DNA from: Candidatus Litorirhabdus singularis
GTDB taxonomy: Bacteria; Pseudomonadota; Gammaproteobacteria; Pseudomonadales; Halieaceae
Direction: 5' to 3'
DNA: 64,000 bases
NCBI RefSeq assembly: GCF_026262625.1
Contig: NZ_SHNN01000002.1
Location: 1,240,001 to 1,304,000, forward strand
Under the pieces are notes generated by a model. The model did no database searches. It saw only the letters and a list, made by a program, of their open reading frames with translations, and was not told where the DNA came from. Both the position numbers and the translations under genes were made by a program. Shown here piece by piece: positions 34,296 through 43,830 of the stretch. How positions within the stretch are numbered: position 1 is the first letter of the stretch; each line of letters opens with the position of its first letter.

Positions 34296-36869
34296 TTAGA
34301 ATTCAACCGAAAAGCGAGCGTACCAAAAGGCACCGTTAAAGCCATAGGGAGATGTGACCGCATACTTCGCGCCAACGGCATTGAAAGTTCCATTGACTTC
34401 ATCATCCGGGTACTCATCAAAGATGTTCTCACCACCGACAGTGACCGTGTAATGCTCAGCAAAGGTATAGCGAGCTTCAATATCCACCAAGAAGGTATCG
34501 CCGTACGTATGCGCGTCAGAAGCATCTCCTGCACTAAACAGACCGCCAGTTGTTGACCACTCATCATAGTAGTTAAAGCGAACCAATCCGCCGAAACCAC
34601 CCCGCAGATAGTCAAAGCTCAGTACCGAGTTATTTTCAGGAATCTGGTTTTCCAGGTCAAAGACACGGGCCGCATTGATAGCAGATTCTTTAACATCAGA
34701 AATTTCCTGCTGATTGTAGTTGTGACGCCAATCAACCATCAGGTTACCCGCGCCGATTTCGAAAGACTTGCTAACGGCTAAATCCACACCGCTCACGTTG
34801 CTTTCAAAACCGTTGACGAAGTACTTGGCACCACTGCCCAGCAGTAGATCCGCATTGGGATAGCCCGAGGCGTTGAGGTCGTCTACGTTTTGCTGATTAA
34901 TGGTGAAATTAGTCAGCGCCAGACGGTCCTCAATAGTGATGTCATAGTAGTCGACGGTAATCGTCCAGCTATCACCAGGGGTCCACACCAAGCCCGCAGT
35001 GAAGCTGACGGACTCTTCCATTTCCAGAGGCGCCGAACCCAGCGACATTGCCACCGGATTGCTGACAGGGTAGGTTCCGTCGGGAATCAAGTTGCCATCG
35101 GCGTCAGCTGCTGTGGTGATATTCAGCGTGTTCACCTGGCCCGGGGTAGGAGCGCGGAAACCCGTGCTGAAGGTACCACGAAGGGCAAACTCATCAGTGA
35201 AGTCATAACGGGCGGAGAGCTTGTAGTCTACGCTATCGTCAAACTCTTCGTAGTCCTCATAACGAACCGCAATCGCTGCAGACAATTGATCGGTAAAGTT
35301 GTGCTCTGCATCGACGTACATCGCCCAGCTGTCACTATCCCAGCTGCCGGTTGTTTCATCGAAGGATCCCTGGAAACCATCTGAACCGACGCCGAACTGC
35401 GCAAAGGTGGGGCCAACTTCCGTAGAAGCCGCATCGCCTGCACCGATTTTGTACGTCTCACGACGCCATTCGCCGCCGAAACCAAGGTTCAGGCCGCTGT
35501 CGAAACTCTGGACAAAATCCAGGTTTACGCCGCTTTCTTCCTGAGTCAAAGTACCTGGCGTAAAGCTGGTGGGTGAAAGAAGACCCAGGCTGGGGTTAAT
35601 ACTGTCACTGAGCGTGTACTCCACTTCGTTCTCGCCATAGCGACCGCGAACATTGTAAGTCAGGCTATCATTGATATCGCCACGACCGCCGACTACAATT
35701 TCAAAGTCAGTGATATCCGCTCCAAACAGCGGGCTGTAACCGCCCGGGAACTGCGATGCAATCGGGTTGGTCAGCTCGTAACCGCTGGCGTGAGTGTCAT
35801 TGGCGGTGATGTAGTCGTCGGGGCTAAGGCCCTGAGCGAGGATCGAATCCACCAGACTCTGCGGCGCAGCATCGGCAAAGCCGTCGCCGTCACTATCGGT
35901 CTTCAAAGTGTCACGAGCCGGCAGGCCGGTAGTTGCATTGTTTAGGTCGCCTGGCAACACTGGTCCGCGATAGAAGAACCCGCCTACAGTTTCGCTGCTC
36001 TGGTAAGTACCGTGGGAGAACAGCTCAAACTTTTCACTGAACTCGTAAGCCGTGTTGTAAACCAACTTGGTGGATTCAATTTCGGGATCACCCCAACGCT
36101 GACCCAGTCCATTGTAGGGAACCAGTTCATCGCCAACGATGTCGCCGACACCAGCTGCGTCTCCACGAGCTTGACCGCGGCTAGTTGTATCAGAATCACC
36201 ATATTCACCGGTCAGGTTCATGAAACCGTTATCACCCAGCTTGAAGCCACCGTTGATACCAACAGTAACTCGCTCGCCGTCACCGGCGTCATATTCGCCA
36301 TACTGGACTTTGGCCTTAAAGCCTTCATCAGCATCATCAAGTATCAAGTTCACAACGCCGGCAATAGCATCTGACCCGTACTGGGCTGAAGCGCCATCAC
36401 GCAATACTTCAATGCGCTTCAAAGCCAGAGATGGAAAGGCGGAAAAATCTACGCCCTGTGAACCCTGGTTAATGGTGCCCAGTGGCGCCGTCTGCAGGTT
36501 AACCAGTGCAGAGCGGTGACGACGTGTGCCGTTGACCAGTACCAAAGTATGGTCAGGAGACAAGTTACGCAGCGTTACCGGACGTATGAATGCCGTACCA
36601 TCAGCAATAGGGAAACGCTGTGTGCCAATAGAGGGGGCGATCTTACTGAGCGAATCAGTCAAATCGAAAGCTGCTTGATTTTGTACCGCGCCGCCACCAA
36701 TAACATCAATGGGTGACAAGGTTTCCGTGGGGGACAAGCCCAGCTTTCGAGTACCGGTTACAACAACTTCTTCCAGGGCTACATCTTCTTGCGCAAAGCC
36801 TAGCTGAGCCGTCAGTGGGAGTGTGGCCAAAATAGCACTGGCCATAACAGATTTTTTAAAGAGGTGCAT
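34296..36869 (-). CDS. TonB-dependent receptor (1)
   Basis: An 857-aa outer-membrane receptor. A signal peptide ends near LGFA/QEDV, followed by the TonB-box-like EEVVVTGTRK. The plug domain has TLRNLSPDHTLVLVNGTRRH and RIEVLRDGASAQYGSDAIAG; a 22-strand-type barrel follows and the protein ends in FSVEF with a terminal Phe. It imports a large or scarce substrate with TonB energy. ATG 36869 has AGGAA upstream. A rho-independent terminator follows, so it is probably monocistronic. An 18-bp palindrome lies in its leader. Confidence 0.93.
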   Translation of the reverse strand: MHLFKKSVMASAILATLPLTAQLGFAQEDVALEEVVVTGTRKLGLSPTETLSPIDVIGGGAVQNQAAFDLTDSLSKIAPSIGTQRFPIADGTAFIRPVTLRNLSPDHTLVLVNGTRRHRSALVNLQTAPLGTINQGSQGVDFSAFPSLALKRIEVLRDGASAQYGSDAIAGVVNLILDDADEGFKAKVQYGEYDAGDGERVTVGINGGFKLGDNGFMNLTGEYGDSDTTSRGQARGDAAGVGDIVGDELVPYNGLGQRWGDPEIESTKLVYNTAYEFSEKFELFSHGTYQSSETVGGFFYRGPVLPGDLNNATTGLPARDTLKTDSDGDGFADAAPQSLVDSILAQGLSPDDYITANDTHASGYELTNPIASQFPGGYSPLFGADITDFEIVVGGRGDINDSLTYNVRGRYGENEVEYTLSDSINPSLGLLSPTSFTPGTLTQEESGVNLDFVQSFDSGLNLGFGGEWRRETYKIGAGDAASTEVGPTFAQFGVGSDGFQGSFDETTGSWDSDSWAMYVDAEHNFTDQLSAAIAVRYEDYEEFDDSVDYKLSARYDFTDEFALRGTFSTGFRAPTPGQVNTLNITTAADADGNLIPDGTYPVSNPVAMSLGSAPLEMEESVSFTAGLVWTPGDSWTITVDYYDITIEDRLALTNFTINQQNVDDLNASGYPNADLLLGSGAKYFVNGFESNVSGVDLAVSKSFEIGAGNLMVDWRHNYNQQEISDVKESAINAARVFDLENQIPENNSVLSFDYLRGGFGGLVRFNYYDEWSTTGGLFSAGDASDAHTYGDTFLVDIEARYTFAEHYTVTVGGENIFDEYPDDEVNGTFNAVGAKYAVTSPYGFNGAFWYARFSVEF

Positions 36870-37184
36870 GATTCCTACCTTTGTTTGGGTGTGGGGTATG
36901 CTTTTTTGTTTAAACAAAAATTATTATGAAAAACACCCCGCAATTTTAGCCTGCGCCAGAATGGTGCGCTTTCAGCCATTGTGGGAATAATTCACAGTAT
37001 TGTTATTGAGGTAAAAGACTCACCAGACTATGAAGCGTCTAAATAATGCTCCGGTGTGCACTGCATAAAGGCGACATTTACTACAATACCGTAGGATCAA
37101 AGCCGTATTTGAAGCCTGCTAATATTTGAATGCCAGCTCGCTTTTCCTGCCCTATGCCTGCGGAAGCGAATTTACGCAGCTGTG
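36870..37184. other. 315-bp intergenic region upstream of TonB receptor
   Basis: It lies between the LysE stop and the receptor start. It contains the palindrome at 36903-36920 and an A/T-rich stretch that probably holds the receptor promoter. No gene or RNA was recognised in the remainder. Confidence 0.4.
36903..36920. promoter_or_regulatory. perfect 18-bp palindrome, possible operator
   Basis: TTTTTGTTTAAACAAAAA is a perfect inverted repeat 34-51 bp upstream of the receptor start codon. The position suits a repressor or activator site in the promoter or leader. No binding protein is known. Confidence 0.35.
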
Positions 37185-37817
37185 TCATAGATAAAATGCA
37201 GCCATCACAGCGTATTCTCTAACCAACTCATAGGCTATGGGTGCAATTGAAACCAACAGCAACAACGCCATACAGATATTAAACAACCTCTGATGCAATG
37301 GGTCTCTAAGTAGTTTCTTGAGCCAAACACCAAATACCAGCCAGGAGCCAACGCAAGGAAATAACACGGCGAAAAAGACCGCCGTTATTAGAAGAACCTG
37401 CGCATATATATCTTCGCCTGCAGAGGTATAAGTGGCTACCGCCCCGGTCGCCATGATCCATGCTTTCGGATTGACCCATTGAAACAGCACCGCCTGCAAA
37501 AAAGATAGCGGTTTCCGCTCTGCCGAATCCAGAGCCTGTGGCGCAGAATTAGCGATTAGCCACGACAAATAGATTAGGTAAACAATACCAACTACCTTAA
37601 TGACTTCATGGAACACGGGGTATGCCTCGAAAATGAAGCCGAATCCCAAGCCCACTAAGGCCACCATTGCCGGAAAGCCCAAACAAATACCAAAATAATG
37701 GGGCAGGCTACTGCGTATCCCAAAATTAACCCCGGACGCCATCATCATAATATTGTTGGGTCCAGGCGTAATTGTGGCCGAGAAGGCAAAAATAACTATT
37801 GCAAACACAAGCTCCAA
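37185..37817 (-). CDS. LysE/RhtB family exporter
   Basis: A 210-aa inner-membrane protein with about six hydrophobic segments and the family signature ATITPGPNNIMMMASG near the start and FQWVNPKAWIMATGAV in the middle. It exports amino acids or similar metabolites. The start is likely TTG 37817 (product begins LELVFAIVIF), with AAGGAG nine bases upstream; the GTG at 37847 lies upstream of that ribosome binding site. Confidence 0.88.
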   Translation of the reverse strand: MELVFAIVIFAFSATITPGPNNIMMMASGVNFGIRSSLPHYFGICLGFPAMVALVGLGFGFIFEAYPVFHEVIKVVGIVYLIYLSWLIANSAPQALDSAERKPLSFLQAVLFQWVNPKAWIMATGAVATYTSAGEDIYAQVLLITAVFFAVLFPCVGSWLVFGVWLKKLLRDPLHQRLFNICMALLLLVSIAPIAYELVREYAVMAAFYL

Positions 37818-37965
37818 GCTCTGATTTCTCCTTACGTGATCTAACACAGCCGAAGGGGCGAGTTGCGGTGAGTCTAGCGGTACTTTTTGTACGCCAGCTT
37901 ACTTTCTTCCGGGTTCAAGCTAGAGCTAAAACATGAAGTCATCTGATGGCTGATCTGCAGATTTC

Positions 37966-39375
37966 CTATTCATCATTGGTGGAACTCTGATCAGACAGCT
38001 CATCAAACTTGGCCGCCATGGTGGGATTACCCCGCGTCAGTTTCTTGATCGTCACATCCTGTGCCTTGTTATTGGCAAGACGCAGATTTCGATCAGTGCC
38101 CAATAAAGCGTCCTTGGTTTTTTGCAGGTGGTCTATGGATTTATCGATCTCATCAATGGCGGTTTGAAACTTTCTGGAGGCCAGCTCATAGTTTTTTGCA
38201 AATGCGGTTTTGAAAGTATCAAGGTCACTTTCAAAACTGGTGATATCCACATTTTGGGCTTTAACCAGCGCCAGCTCTGTCTTGTATTCAAGCGACTTCA
38301 TCGCCGCGTTACGTAGCAGGGTAATGATAGGAACAAAGAACTGCGGGCGCACAATGTACATCTTCGGGTAGCGGTGAAAAACGTCTACGATTCCAGTGTT
38401 GTAGAGTTCGCTCTCTGGTTCCAGCAGGGATACCAGCACCGCGTACTCACAGCCCTTTTCTGCGCGATCTTTATCCAGCTCTTTCAAAAAGTCCTCATTC
38501 TTCTTTTTAGTTGCCGTTGTATCGGTTTCGTTCTTCATTTCAAACATAATCGAAACGATCTCGGTACCTGCCTCGTCATTATCGCGAAAAATGTAATCGC
38601 CCTTGCTACCCGCACTGGCGTCGTTGTCTTTCTCGAAGTAGGCTCTGGGAAACGCTGTCGCTCTAATGCGGTTGAATTCCGTATCGCAGTGCTGCTCCAG
38701 GGTCTCGCCTACCATCTTGGTCGACAGACGAGCCTTCATGTCGCGCAGACGCTCTATCGCATCGTCACGATCTTTGATTTGCGTCTCATACTTGTCCTTG
38801 AGAGAATTTTCGGACAGCTCCTTTTCAAGCTGCGCTCGCTGAAGGCCACTATTGAGCTCATCCCGCTCCTTCTCCACCGCGCTCACCGCCTCTGTAATGG
38901 CCAGCTTATGCACAACTTCAGTATTCCCCAGCCTCGCCTTCAATTCTTGTATCTCTGCGTCCTTGGTCGCAGCGGTTTCCTGAAGCTCCTTGGCCAACGT
39001 TGTTTCGGCGAGCCTGCTCGCGGCCTGATTGTCATGCTGCGCCTGCTTGAGCTGATTGGCGAGTGCGTCGCGCTCTCTCTCCATGTCGCTTAACGCCTCC
39101 GCGACAGCCAGCTTGCGAGCTACCTCCCCCGCATCAAGCTCGGCCTTCAATCCCTGAATCTCGGCGTCTTTGGCCGCGGCAGTCTTTTGCAATTGGCTGC
39201 TGACTTCGTTCTTGGCCAGCTCAATAGCTGTTAGCTTGTCCTGTTCGGCCAGCTCAAGCCTGTCGTGTAACTGCTGATCAAACTCACTGTCGCGAACCTG
39301 CTTGAGAATATCGGCATACCCCGCCTCATCAATCTGGAAGGCCTTGTTGCAGTGCGGGCAAATGATTTCATGCAT
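37966..39375 (-). CDS. DUF2130 coiled-coil protein
   Basis: A 469-aa protein. The N-terminus [19 protein letters not shown] looks like a small zinc-ribbon (CPHC) element. Residues about 30-220 are coiled coil rich in Glu/Lys/Ala with internally repeated segments ([20 protein letters not shown] and [20 protein letters not shown]). The C-terminal part has [20 protein letters not shown] and IMFEMKNE, typical for DUF2130 and reminiscent of a nuclease-like fold (Asp...ExK). Role unknown; often near DNA-related genes in other bacteria. Confidence 0.85.
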   Translation of the reverse strand: MHEIICPHCNKAFQIDEAGYADILKQVRDSEFDQQLHDRLELAEQDKLTAIELAKNEVSSQLQKTAAAKDAEIQGLKAELDAGEVARKLAVAEALSDMERERDALANQLKQAQHDNQAASRLAETTLAKELQETAATKDAEIQELKARLGNTEVVHKLAITEAVSAVEKERDELNSGLQRAQLEKELSENSLKDKYETQIKDRDDAIERLRDMKARLSTKMVGETLEQHCDTEFNRIRATAFPRAYFEKDNDASAGSKGDYIFRDNDEAGTEIVSIMFEMKNETDTTATKKKNEDFLKELDKDRAEKGCEYAVLVSLLEPESELYNTGIVDVFHRYPKMYIVRPQFFVPIITLLRNAAMKSLEYKTELALVKAQNVDITSFESDLDTFKTAFAKNYELASRKFQTAIDEIDKSIDHLQKTKDALLGTDRNLRLANNKAQDVTIKKLTRGNPTMAAKFDELSDQSSTNDE

Positions 39376-39553
39376 GTTTGCTTGTGTTCCTTGTATAGCG
39401 AGCTGCGACGGCTAAGGCACGCTGGTTCTGCGACTGGCCTTGGCACGATTCCTGTACTGAATGAGCTTAGCCCTAGTAAAGACCAACCGCTAGCAGGACT
39501 AGCGAATCGGATAGAAAAATCGTAGCTGAGTTTAGCGATGACACCACCCGGGC

Positions 39554-39823
39554 TCAGCGCGTGCGCCAGCTGCTCGCCGAGTGAGGGTCGGGTTCAATCC
39601 CAGCACTTTTCCGACACACCACTGCAACACGTTTTGCCACTATTTCCGTATGTGCGGCAATGGCATCCACATGCTGCGAATTGGCAGCGCCCTGCTCTCT
39701 GGCTTCCCGCAGAAACTTGAGAATAACACCCTCCTGGACCTTGAACTTGACCCAGCGATAAAGGGCAACATGGCCGGCAACCGCCACCAGCACTACAAAC
39801 GCTATGGTAAGTTCTGATTTCAC
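39554..39823 (-). CDS. small single-pass membrane protein (89 aa)
   Basis: GTG at 39823 follows AGGA and encodes 89 residues: a membrane helix (IAFVVLVAVAGHVALYRWV) at 7-25, then a soluble helical stretch QEGVILKFLREAREQGA. A charged C-terminus follows. I do not recognise a family. It could be a small membrane subunit; no neighbouring gene is close enough to be an obvious partner. Confidence 0.5.
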   Translation of the reverse strand: MKSELTIAFVVLVAVAGHVALYRWVKFKVQEGVILKFLREAREQGAANSQHVDAIAAHTEIVAKRVAVVCRKSAGIEPDPHSASSWRTR

Positions 39824-40184
39824 CTTAATCCTGTTGGCACTCGTGCGGCACTGTAGGTGGGTCTAGATGTGGGGCCGAATTCATTCGGAGAGATTATTAC
39901 AGGAGCAAGGCCTCTTGGTCGAACAAATTCGACCCCACAGCTCGCCCACCATTACGACCCTCGCCCTTTTCCTGCCGCCCTTGGCATACTCCCAGACAAT
40001 AAAAATAACAAAAAGCAGTAATATGGCCGAAATCGAATGCATGATGATACCGCTGACTGGGAGACTCTCTTCTACTCAATTCGCCGTCGCTTTCTTGTTT
40101 TCGCGATAAGCAGCACAGCGCGGCCCATAAGGACAAACCGATCTGTTAGAGAAATGAGCACGTGCCAAACCTAATCTCCATTTT
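39824..40184. other. intergenic region carrying a palindromic repeat
   Basis: This 361-bp gap carries repeat copy A (39875-39934). The minus-strand open frame at 39897-40136 overlaps the repeat, has no recognised domain and is not accepted. No other feature was seen. Confidence 0.4.
39875..39934. repeat. bipartite palindromic repeat, copy A
   Basis: Two palindromes, CCGAAT-TC-ATTCGG (39875-39888) and GGTCGAA-CAAA-TTCGACC (39917-39934), stand 42 bp apart start to start. The same pair with the same spacing occurs at 42550. This is typical of REPIN-like non-autonomous intergenic repeats. Confidence 0.8.
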
Positions 40185-41420
40185 TCAAAGATCAAAACGT
40201 CGGCAATAATCCGCAAACAGCGAACCGTGTTTCTCCTGCGTTAAGCAGAACTGTTCAGGTGTGTAGCGATGTTCGCCATGCTTATCCCGCGGCCGCTGGC
40301 TTAGATAGCTCTCCATCGCATTGCGTACGGTATCGGTGAACTCAAAGCCAAAATGACAATACAGGTCTTCGATGACTTTAAGTGGTGCCGCAATCATATC
40401 CTCAAACTTTACGTCAAAGATTCGACTATCTTCGTCGGTGAGCGCCGCCCGCTGCTGCATTCCCAGCTTTAGCATTTCAGAGAAGTATTCCGCTTCACCC
40501 TGCGCGATAGCGACCGGGTCAATGTCATCGCTAAAAGCGCTGTGCAGCGTGCACGATAGACTAGCAATTGATGGCAGCACTTCCATTGGCGCTCTATGCG
40601 TTTGTACAATCGCCGCATCCGGGTACTGCTTGATCAATACGTCAAGATAGGCAAGATGCGGGGGCGTTTTTAGCACCCAGCGCTGCTCCATGTAATCTAC
40701 CTGCATATGCTGCAGAAACTGCTTGTGCCACTGGTAGGCAGCGGTCATATCCTGATGCAGGGCCCAATGACGGTATTCAGGGATGTGGAAAGTAACTCCG
40801 AACTGGTCAGAGAGAAAATGGGGAGCCAATAGCGCCACACATTCTTGTGGCAACTCTGCCCCCATTGCGTGAATCGCTTGGAACCCTGGAGCCAACAGCT
40901 CCAATTTCTGCACGCCTTTTTCCACCTCAGCAATGCGCGGATCACGATGATAAGTTTGGCGCTGCGCAGGGGGTATCGGATCTGCAACCTCCCAGGTACT
41001 GGGGGCTCGGTGCGCTGGGTCTTGAGCCAATAGCTCATACAAAATAGTGGTACCGGTGCGCGGTAACCCCAGAACGAACAAGGGCCGGGTGATTTTTTGC
41101 TCGGCTATTTCAGGTCGCTGTTTGCGATACTCAATCAGGTTCAAACGCAGTGTTAGGTTCTCCATCAACAAGCGATGGACCCCAATCCGGCCCATTTGCG
41201 ACAGATTGGCTTCATGTTCCAGCGATGCGGCAAGTTTCTCCAGTGCCGGAATAAAGCTTTCATCACCGAAGTCGGTTAAGCCCGTCTTTCTCCTTGCCTG
41301 TAGAATGAGTGCGGCGGTGGGCAGTAATGAGGGCCTTTGAATCCCCAGTTTACTCAAACCGCGCCCCATTCGATTAAGGAGTTTTATAGCCGTGGGTTGA
41401 TTGGGAGAAGGATATTGCAT
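40185..41420 (-). CDS. sulfotransferase family protein
   Basis: A 411-aa protein with the PAPS 5'-phosphosulfate loop LPRTGTTILYELLAQDP, then a substrate-side HAMGAELPQECVALLAP segment. VLKTPPHLAYLDVLIKQYPDA and QTHRAPMEVLPSIASL contain the 3'-phosphate binding element. It transfers sulfate from PAPS to a hydroxyl or amine. An N-terminal extension of about 110 residues precedes the core, as in many marine bacterial homologs. ATG 41420 is preferred over the frame to 41459. No PAPS-synthesis genes are near. Confidence 0.88.
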   Translation of the reverse strand: MQYPSPNQPTAIKLLNRMGRGLSKLGIQRPSLLPTAALILQARRKTGLTDFGDESFIPALEKLAASLEHEANLSQMGRIGVHRLLMENLTLRLNLIEYRKQRPEIAEQKITRPLFVLGLPRTGTTILYELLAQDPAHRAPSTWEVADPIPPAQRQTYHRDPRIAEVEKGVQKLELLAPGFQAIHAMGAELPQECVALLAPHFLSDQFGVTFHIPEYRHWALHQDMTAAYQWHKQFLQHMQVDYMEQRWVLKTPPHLAYLDVLIKQYPDAAIVQTHRAPMEVLPSIASLSCTLHSAFSDDIDPVAIAQGEAEYFSEMLKLGMQQRAALTDEDSRIFDVKFEDMIAAPLKVIEDLYCHFGFEFTDTVRNAMESYLSQRPRDKHGEHRYTPEQFCLTQEKHGSLFADYCRRFDL

Positions 41421-41534
41421 GTGAGCTGTTTTCCTAAACTGTTTCCGGTTCGATAACAAAAGCTAGCGTATCACCGATTGTGATTGGAAAGAGTTAGGTG
41501 AGGTTTAGATTCTCACCGCTATTGATTATCAACG

Positions 41535-42452
41535 CTAGCGATCATCATATGCGGTGTCATGACGTGCCATAACGTCCGACGCCATTGTCTTCAGGTCGGT
41601 GATAAAGTCTGGATCGTAGTCATAGCCGCTAAGATCAACATCAAAGATGGCCTGCAACCATACCAATTGACTCAATTCGACCAACATCGCCTCTGGGTGA
41701 CCCAGTTGATCTCTATAAATGCCCAATTTTTCGTCACCGGAAATCAAGGCCTCTACGTCTGGCAGGTTGCCCTGGTCATACAATCTGTAGAGCTCTACCG
41801 CTCCATCACCGTAGGGAATACAGTAAAAAACATTGTCGGGGTATGCCGTTCGTAAAGCATCGATAAACGCACTATGAAATAGTGCATGGTTGTCCACCGC
41901 AGTGGCTTCGTAGGCATCGAAACCTGAACGTGCGGGCCCAGTTGGCCAGGGCAAAGCGATAAAAAATTTTGTCTCTGGATTCTGTGCCAGCGCGTAGTCC
42001 ACCCAGTTCGTATAGCCCTCCAGACCGAGGTAATCACCGTGAATGGTCATACCAAAGAGATCGATATCTCCAGCGTCCAATATCGCCTGTATTTGCGATC
42101 TTTTGTCAGGCTGTAGCCAGAGACCCTGAGGTGATCCGGTGCCGCCACCTGAAAACACAACCTGCTGGGTGTGATCCTCAATGCCAATGCGCTGAACATG
42201 AGATGGCATACCTTCAGCAACCGGCTTAAAGAAGCTATGACCGATGAAAAGTGCGTTATAGCCAAACCCAACCGGTGTATTTTCAGGCGGTTGAATAACT
42301 GGGGTTTCTGGAGTTTCTGGAGTTTCTGGAGTTTCTGGGGTTTCTCCCACATCACCGGCGTCGATGTCGTTGCCACTACCACCCCCACCACAAGCAATAA
42401 GTAGAGACGTAAGCATAGCGGTGATTAGCGCTTTGCTTAGCTGCGCTTTCAA
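41535..42452 (-). CDS. SGNH-hydrolase-like lipoprotein with ETP repeat
   Basis: About 305 aa with a lipoprotein signal (LLIACGGGG), a five-fold Glu-Thr-Pro linker and then a soluble domain. ALFIGHSFFKPVAEGM resembles the first block of SGNH/GDSL hydrolases with Ser in GHS. DQLGHPEAMLVELSQLVW near the C-terminus fits the DxxH block. It is probably a surface-anchored esterase-like protein; function is not certain. The start is unusual: the in-frame TTG at 42452 has no ribosome binding site. A strong AAGGAG sits five bases before an ATT codon at 42477-42479 in the same frame, so translation may start at ATT. Confidence 0.68.
   Translation of the reverse strand: MKAQLSKALITAMLTSLLIACGGGGSGNDIDAGDVGETPETPETPETPETPVIQPPENTPVGFGYNALFIGHSFFKPVAEGMPSHVQRIGIEDHTQQVVFSGGGTGSPQGLWLQPDKRSQIQAILDAGDIDLFGMTIHGDYLGLEGYTNWVDYALAQNPETKFFIALPWPTGPARSGFDAYEATAVDNHALFHSAFIDALRTAYPDNVFYCIPYGDGAVELYRLYDQGNLPDVEALISGDEKLGIYRDQLGHPEAMLVELSQLVWLQAIFDVDLSGYDYDPDFITDLKTMASDVMARHDTAYDDR
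42301..42346 (-). repeat. 9-bp tandem repeat (ETP) x5
   Basis: About five copies of a 9-bp unit (GAAACTCCA and variants) encode Glu-Thr-Pro repeated between the lipobox and the hydrolase domain. It is a flexible linker prone to length variation by slippage. Confidence 0.85.
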
Positions 42453-42549
42453 TTGACAATGTGTGTTCGTAATAAAAATCTTTACTCCTTAGATCGCATA
42501 TTTTGGCGTTAGTCTACACTCAGCGCCAGCTACTGGTAGGCGCGTGGGT

Positions 42550-42615
42550 CCGAATTCATTCGGGCAGATTACGCCAGCCGCAGAGCCTATTGGTCGAATA
42601 AATTCGACCAATAGG
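42550..42615. repeat. bipartite palindromic repeat, copy B
   Basis: CCGAATTCATTCGG (42550-42563) is followed 42 bp later by GGTCGAATAAATTCGACC (42592-42609). That second palindrome is extended to a 13-bp stem by CCTATT/AATAGG at 42586-42615. It shares both palindromes and the exact spacing with copy A at 39875. It lies downstream of nadE on the minus strand but has no T-run, so it is not a classic terminator. Confidence 0.8.
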
Positions 42616-42647
42616 CCTTGTGTTCCATAGTCCCTAACAGCAAGGCA

Positions 42648-43472
42648 TTAATCATAAATTGTGGGTATTGGAACCCGCTTGTGTTGAGTCTTGGTAAAGA
42701 TCTCAGTGAGCTTCTTCGCAATCTGCGGGTCTACCGACTTTCCTTCAAGAAAATCATCGATCTGGTCATAACTCATTCCCAGCGCCTGTTCATCGGACTT
42801 TTGGGGTGACAAGGATTCCAAATCTGCGGTCGGTGCTTTCTGCATTATTTTGACAGGTGCACCTAAATGACTGGCAACTTGTCTTACCTGGCGCTTGTTC
42901 AGGCCGAACAATGGCGCAAGATCACAAGCCCCATCACCATACTTGGTGTAAAAGCCGGTGATATTTTCGGCTGAGTGATCGGTCCCCAACACTAAGCCAT
43001 CCAGCATCCCTGCAATTTCATACTGGATAACCATCCGTGTGCGCGCCTTCACATTACCTTTCACAAAATCTTGCTTGCTATCACTGGCAACCAACAAACC
43101 ACTTTCTTGCATTACCTGGCAGGTCTCACTATGAATCGCGTCTGCGCCTGGCTGCACATTGACCGAAATTGACTCACTGGGCTGAATGAACTGAATGGAT
43201 GCCTGTGCGTCATCTTCGTCTGCCTGAACGCCGTAAGGCAGGCGCACCGCAATAAAGCGATAACCCCCCTCGCCTTCACTATTCAGTTGATCGACAGCCA
43301 GCTGCGCGAGACGCCCAAGCGTGCAGGAATCAATACCGCCACTGACGCCCAAAATCAGCGTCTTTAGACCGGCAGCTTGTAACTGAGACTTTATAAAACT
43401 TACTCTCTGAACAATCTCTGCTTCAACATCGATCTCTGGCAACACGCGCATTTCAGCGATAATGGACTGCAT
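42648..43472 (-). CDS. nadE: NAD+ synthase, ammonia-dependent
   Basis: A 274-aa NH3-dependent NAD+ synthetase, close to the E. coli NadE length (275). The PP-loop is [52 protein letters not shown] and [20 protein letters not shown] are the other conserved blocks. The C-terminal [10 protein letters not shown] is also typical. It amidates nicotinic acid adenine dinucleotide with ATP. No amidotransferase domain is fused. Confidence 0.95.
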   Translation of the reverse strand: MQSIIAEMRVLPEIDVEAEIVQRVSFIKSQLQAAGLKTLILGVSGGIDSCTLGRLAQLAVDQLNSEGEGGYRFIAVRLPYGVQADEDDAQASIQFIQPSESISVNVQPGADAIHSETCQVMQESGLLVASDSKQDFVKGNVKARTRMVIQYEIAGMLDGLVLGTDHSAENITGFYTKYGDGACDLAPLFGLNKRQVRQVASHLGAPVKIMQKAPTADLESLSPQKSDEQALGMSYDQIDDFLEGKSVDPQIAKKLTEIFTKTQHKRVPIPTIYD

Positions 43473-43830
43473 GACTTCAACTCTGTGAGGGTAAATGGAC
43501 TTTGATGATAATTAATTTCGCCGGCAAATTCAGCCAAAACCTGCAGCTAGACACTGGTTTATCAGGACAAACTTGTTTATCGCCGCAATCCGAACATATG
43601 TGAGTGTCATATAGGAGGCTGTGGCTAGACCAAACCGGCCCAAAATTGTCTACGCCACTGGTTTGTGCCTGGCGATCAACACGCCTGCCGGCATGCGGTA
43701 AAACCCGAATTTTGAAAGATTAGAAAACGCACGCTCATCATACCCGCAGAGCCCTCACACAGGTGGCATGCGGCGGATGCTCCAGTATAGTATGTGTCCA
43801 TAGCAGTTACCTTGAGATCGAAAAATCCAC
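43473..43830. other. 358-bp intergenic region
   Basis: It lies between divergent nadE and the small barrel gene and must hold both promoters. A minus-strand open frame over 43676-43876 reads into the barrel gene and shows no recognised domain. No RNA gene was seen. Confidence 0.35.

Noticed and set aside
39897-40136. Minus-strand open frame of 79 codons
   Set aside because: It runs through the palindromic repeat and has no recognisable family or start signal.
42586-42615. 13-bp hairpin as rho-independent terminator of nadE
   Set aside because: No T-run follows on the minus strand; it belongs to the bipartite repeat.
42555-42660. Overlap of repeat copy B with a coding region
   Set aside because: The copy ends 32 bp before the nadE stop; it is intergenic.
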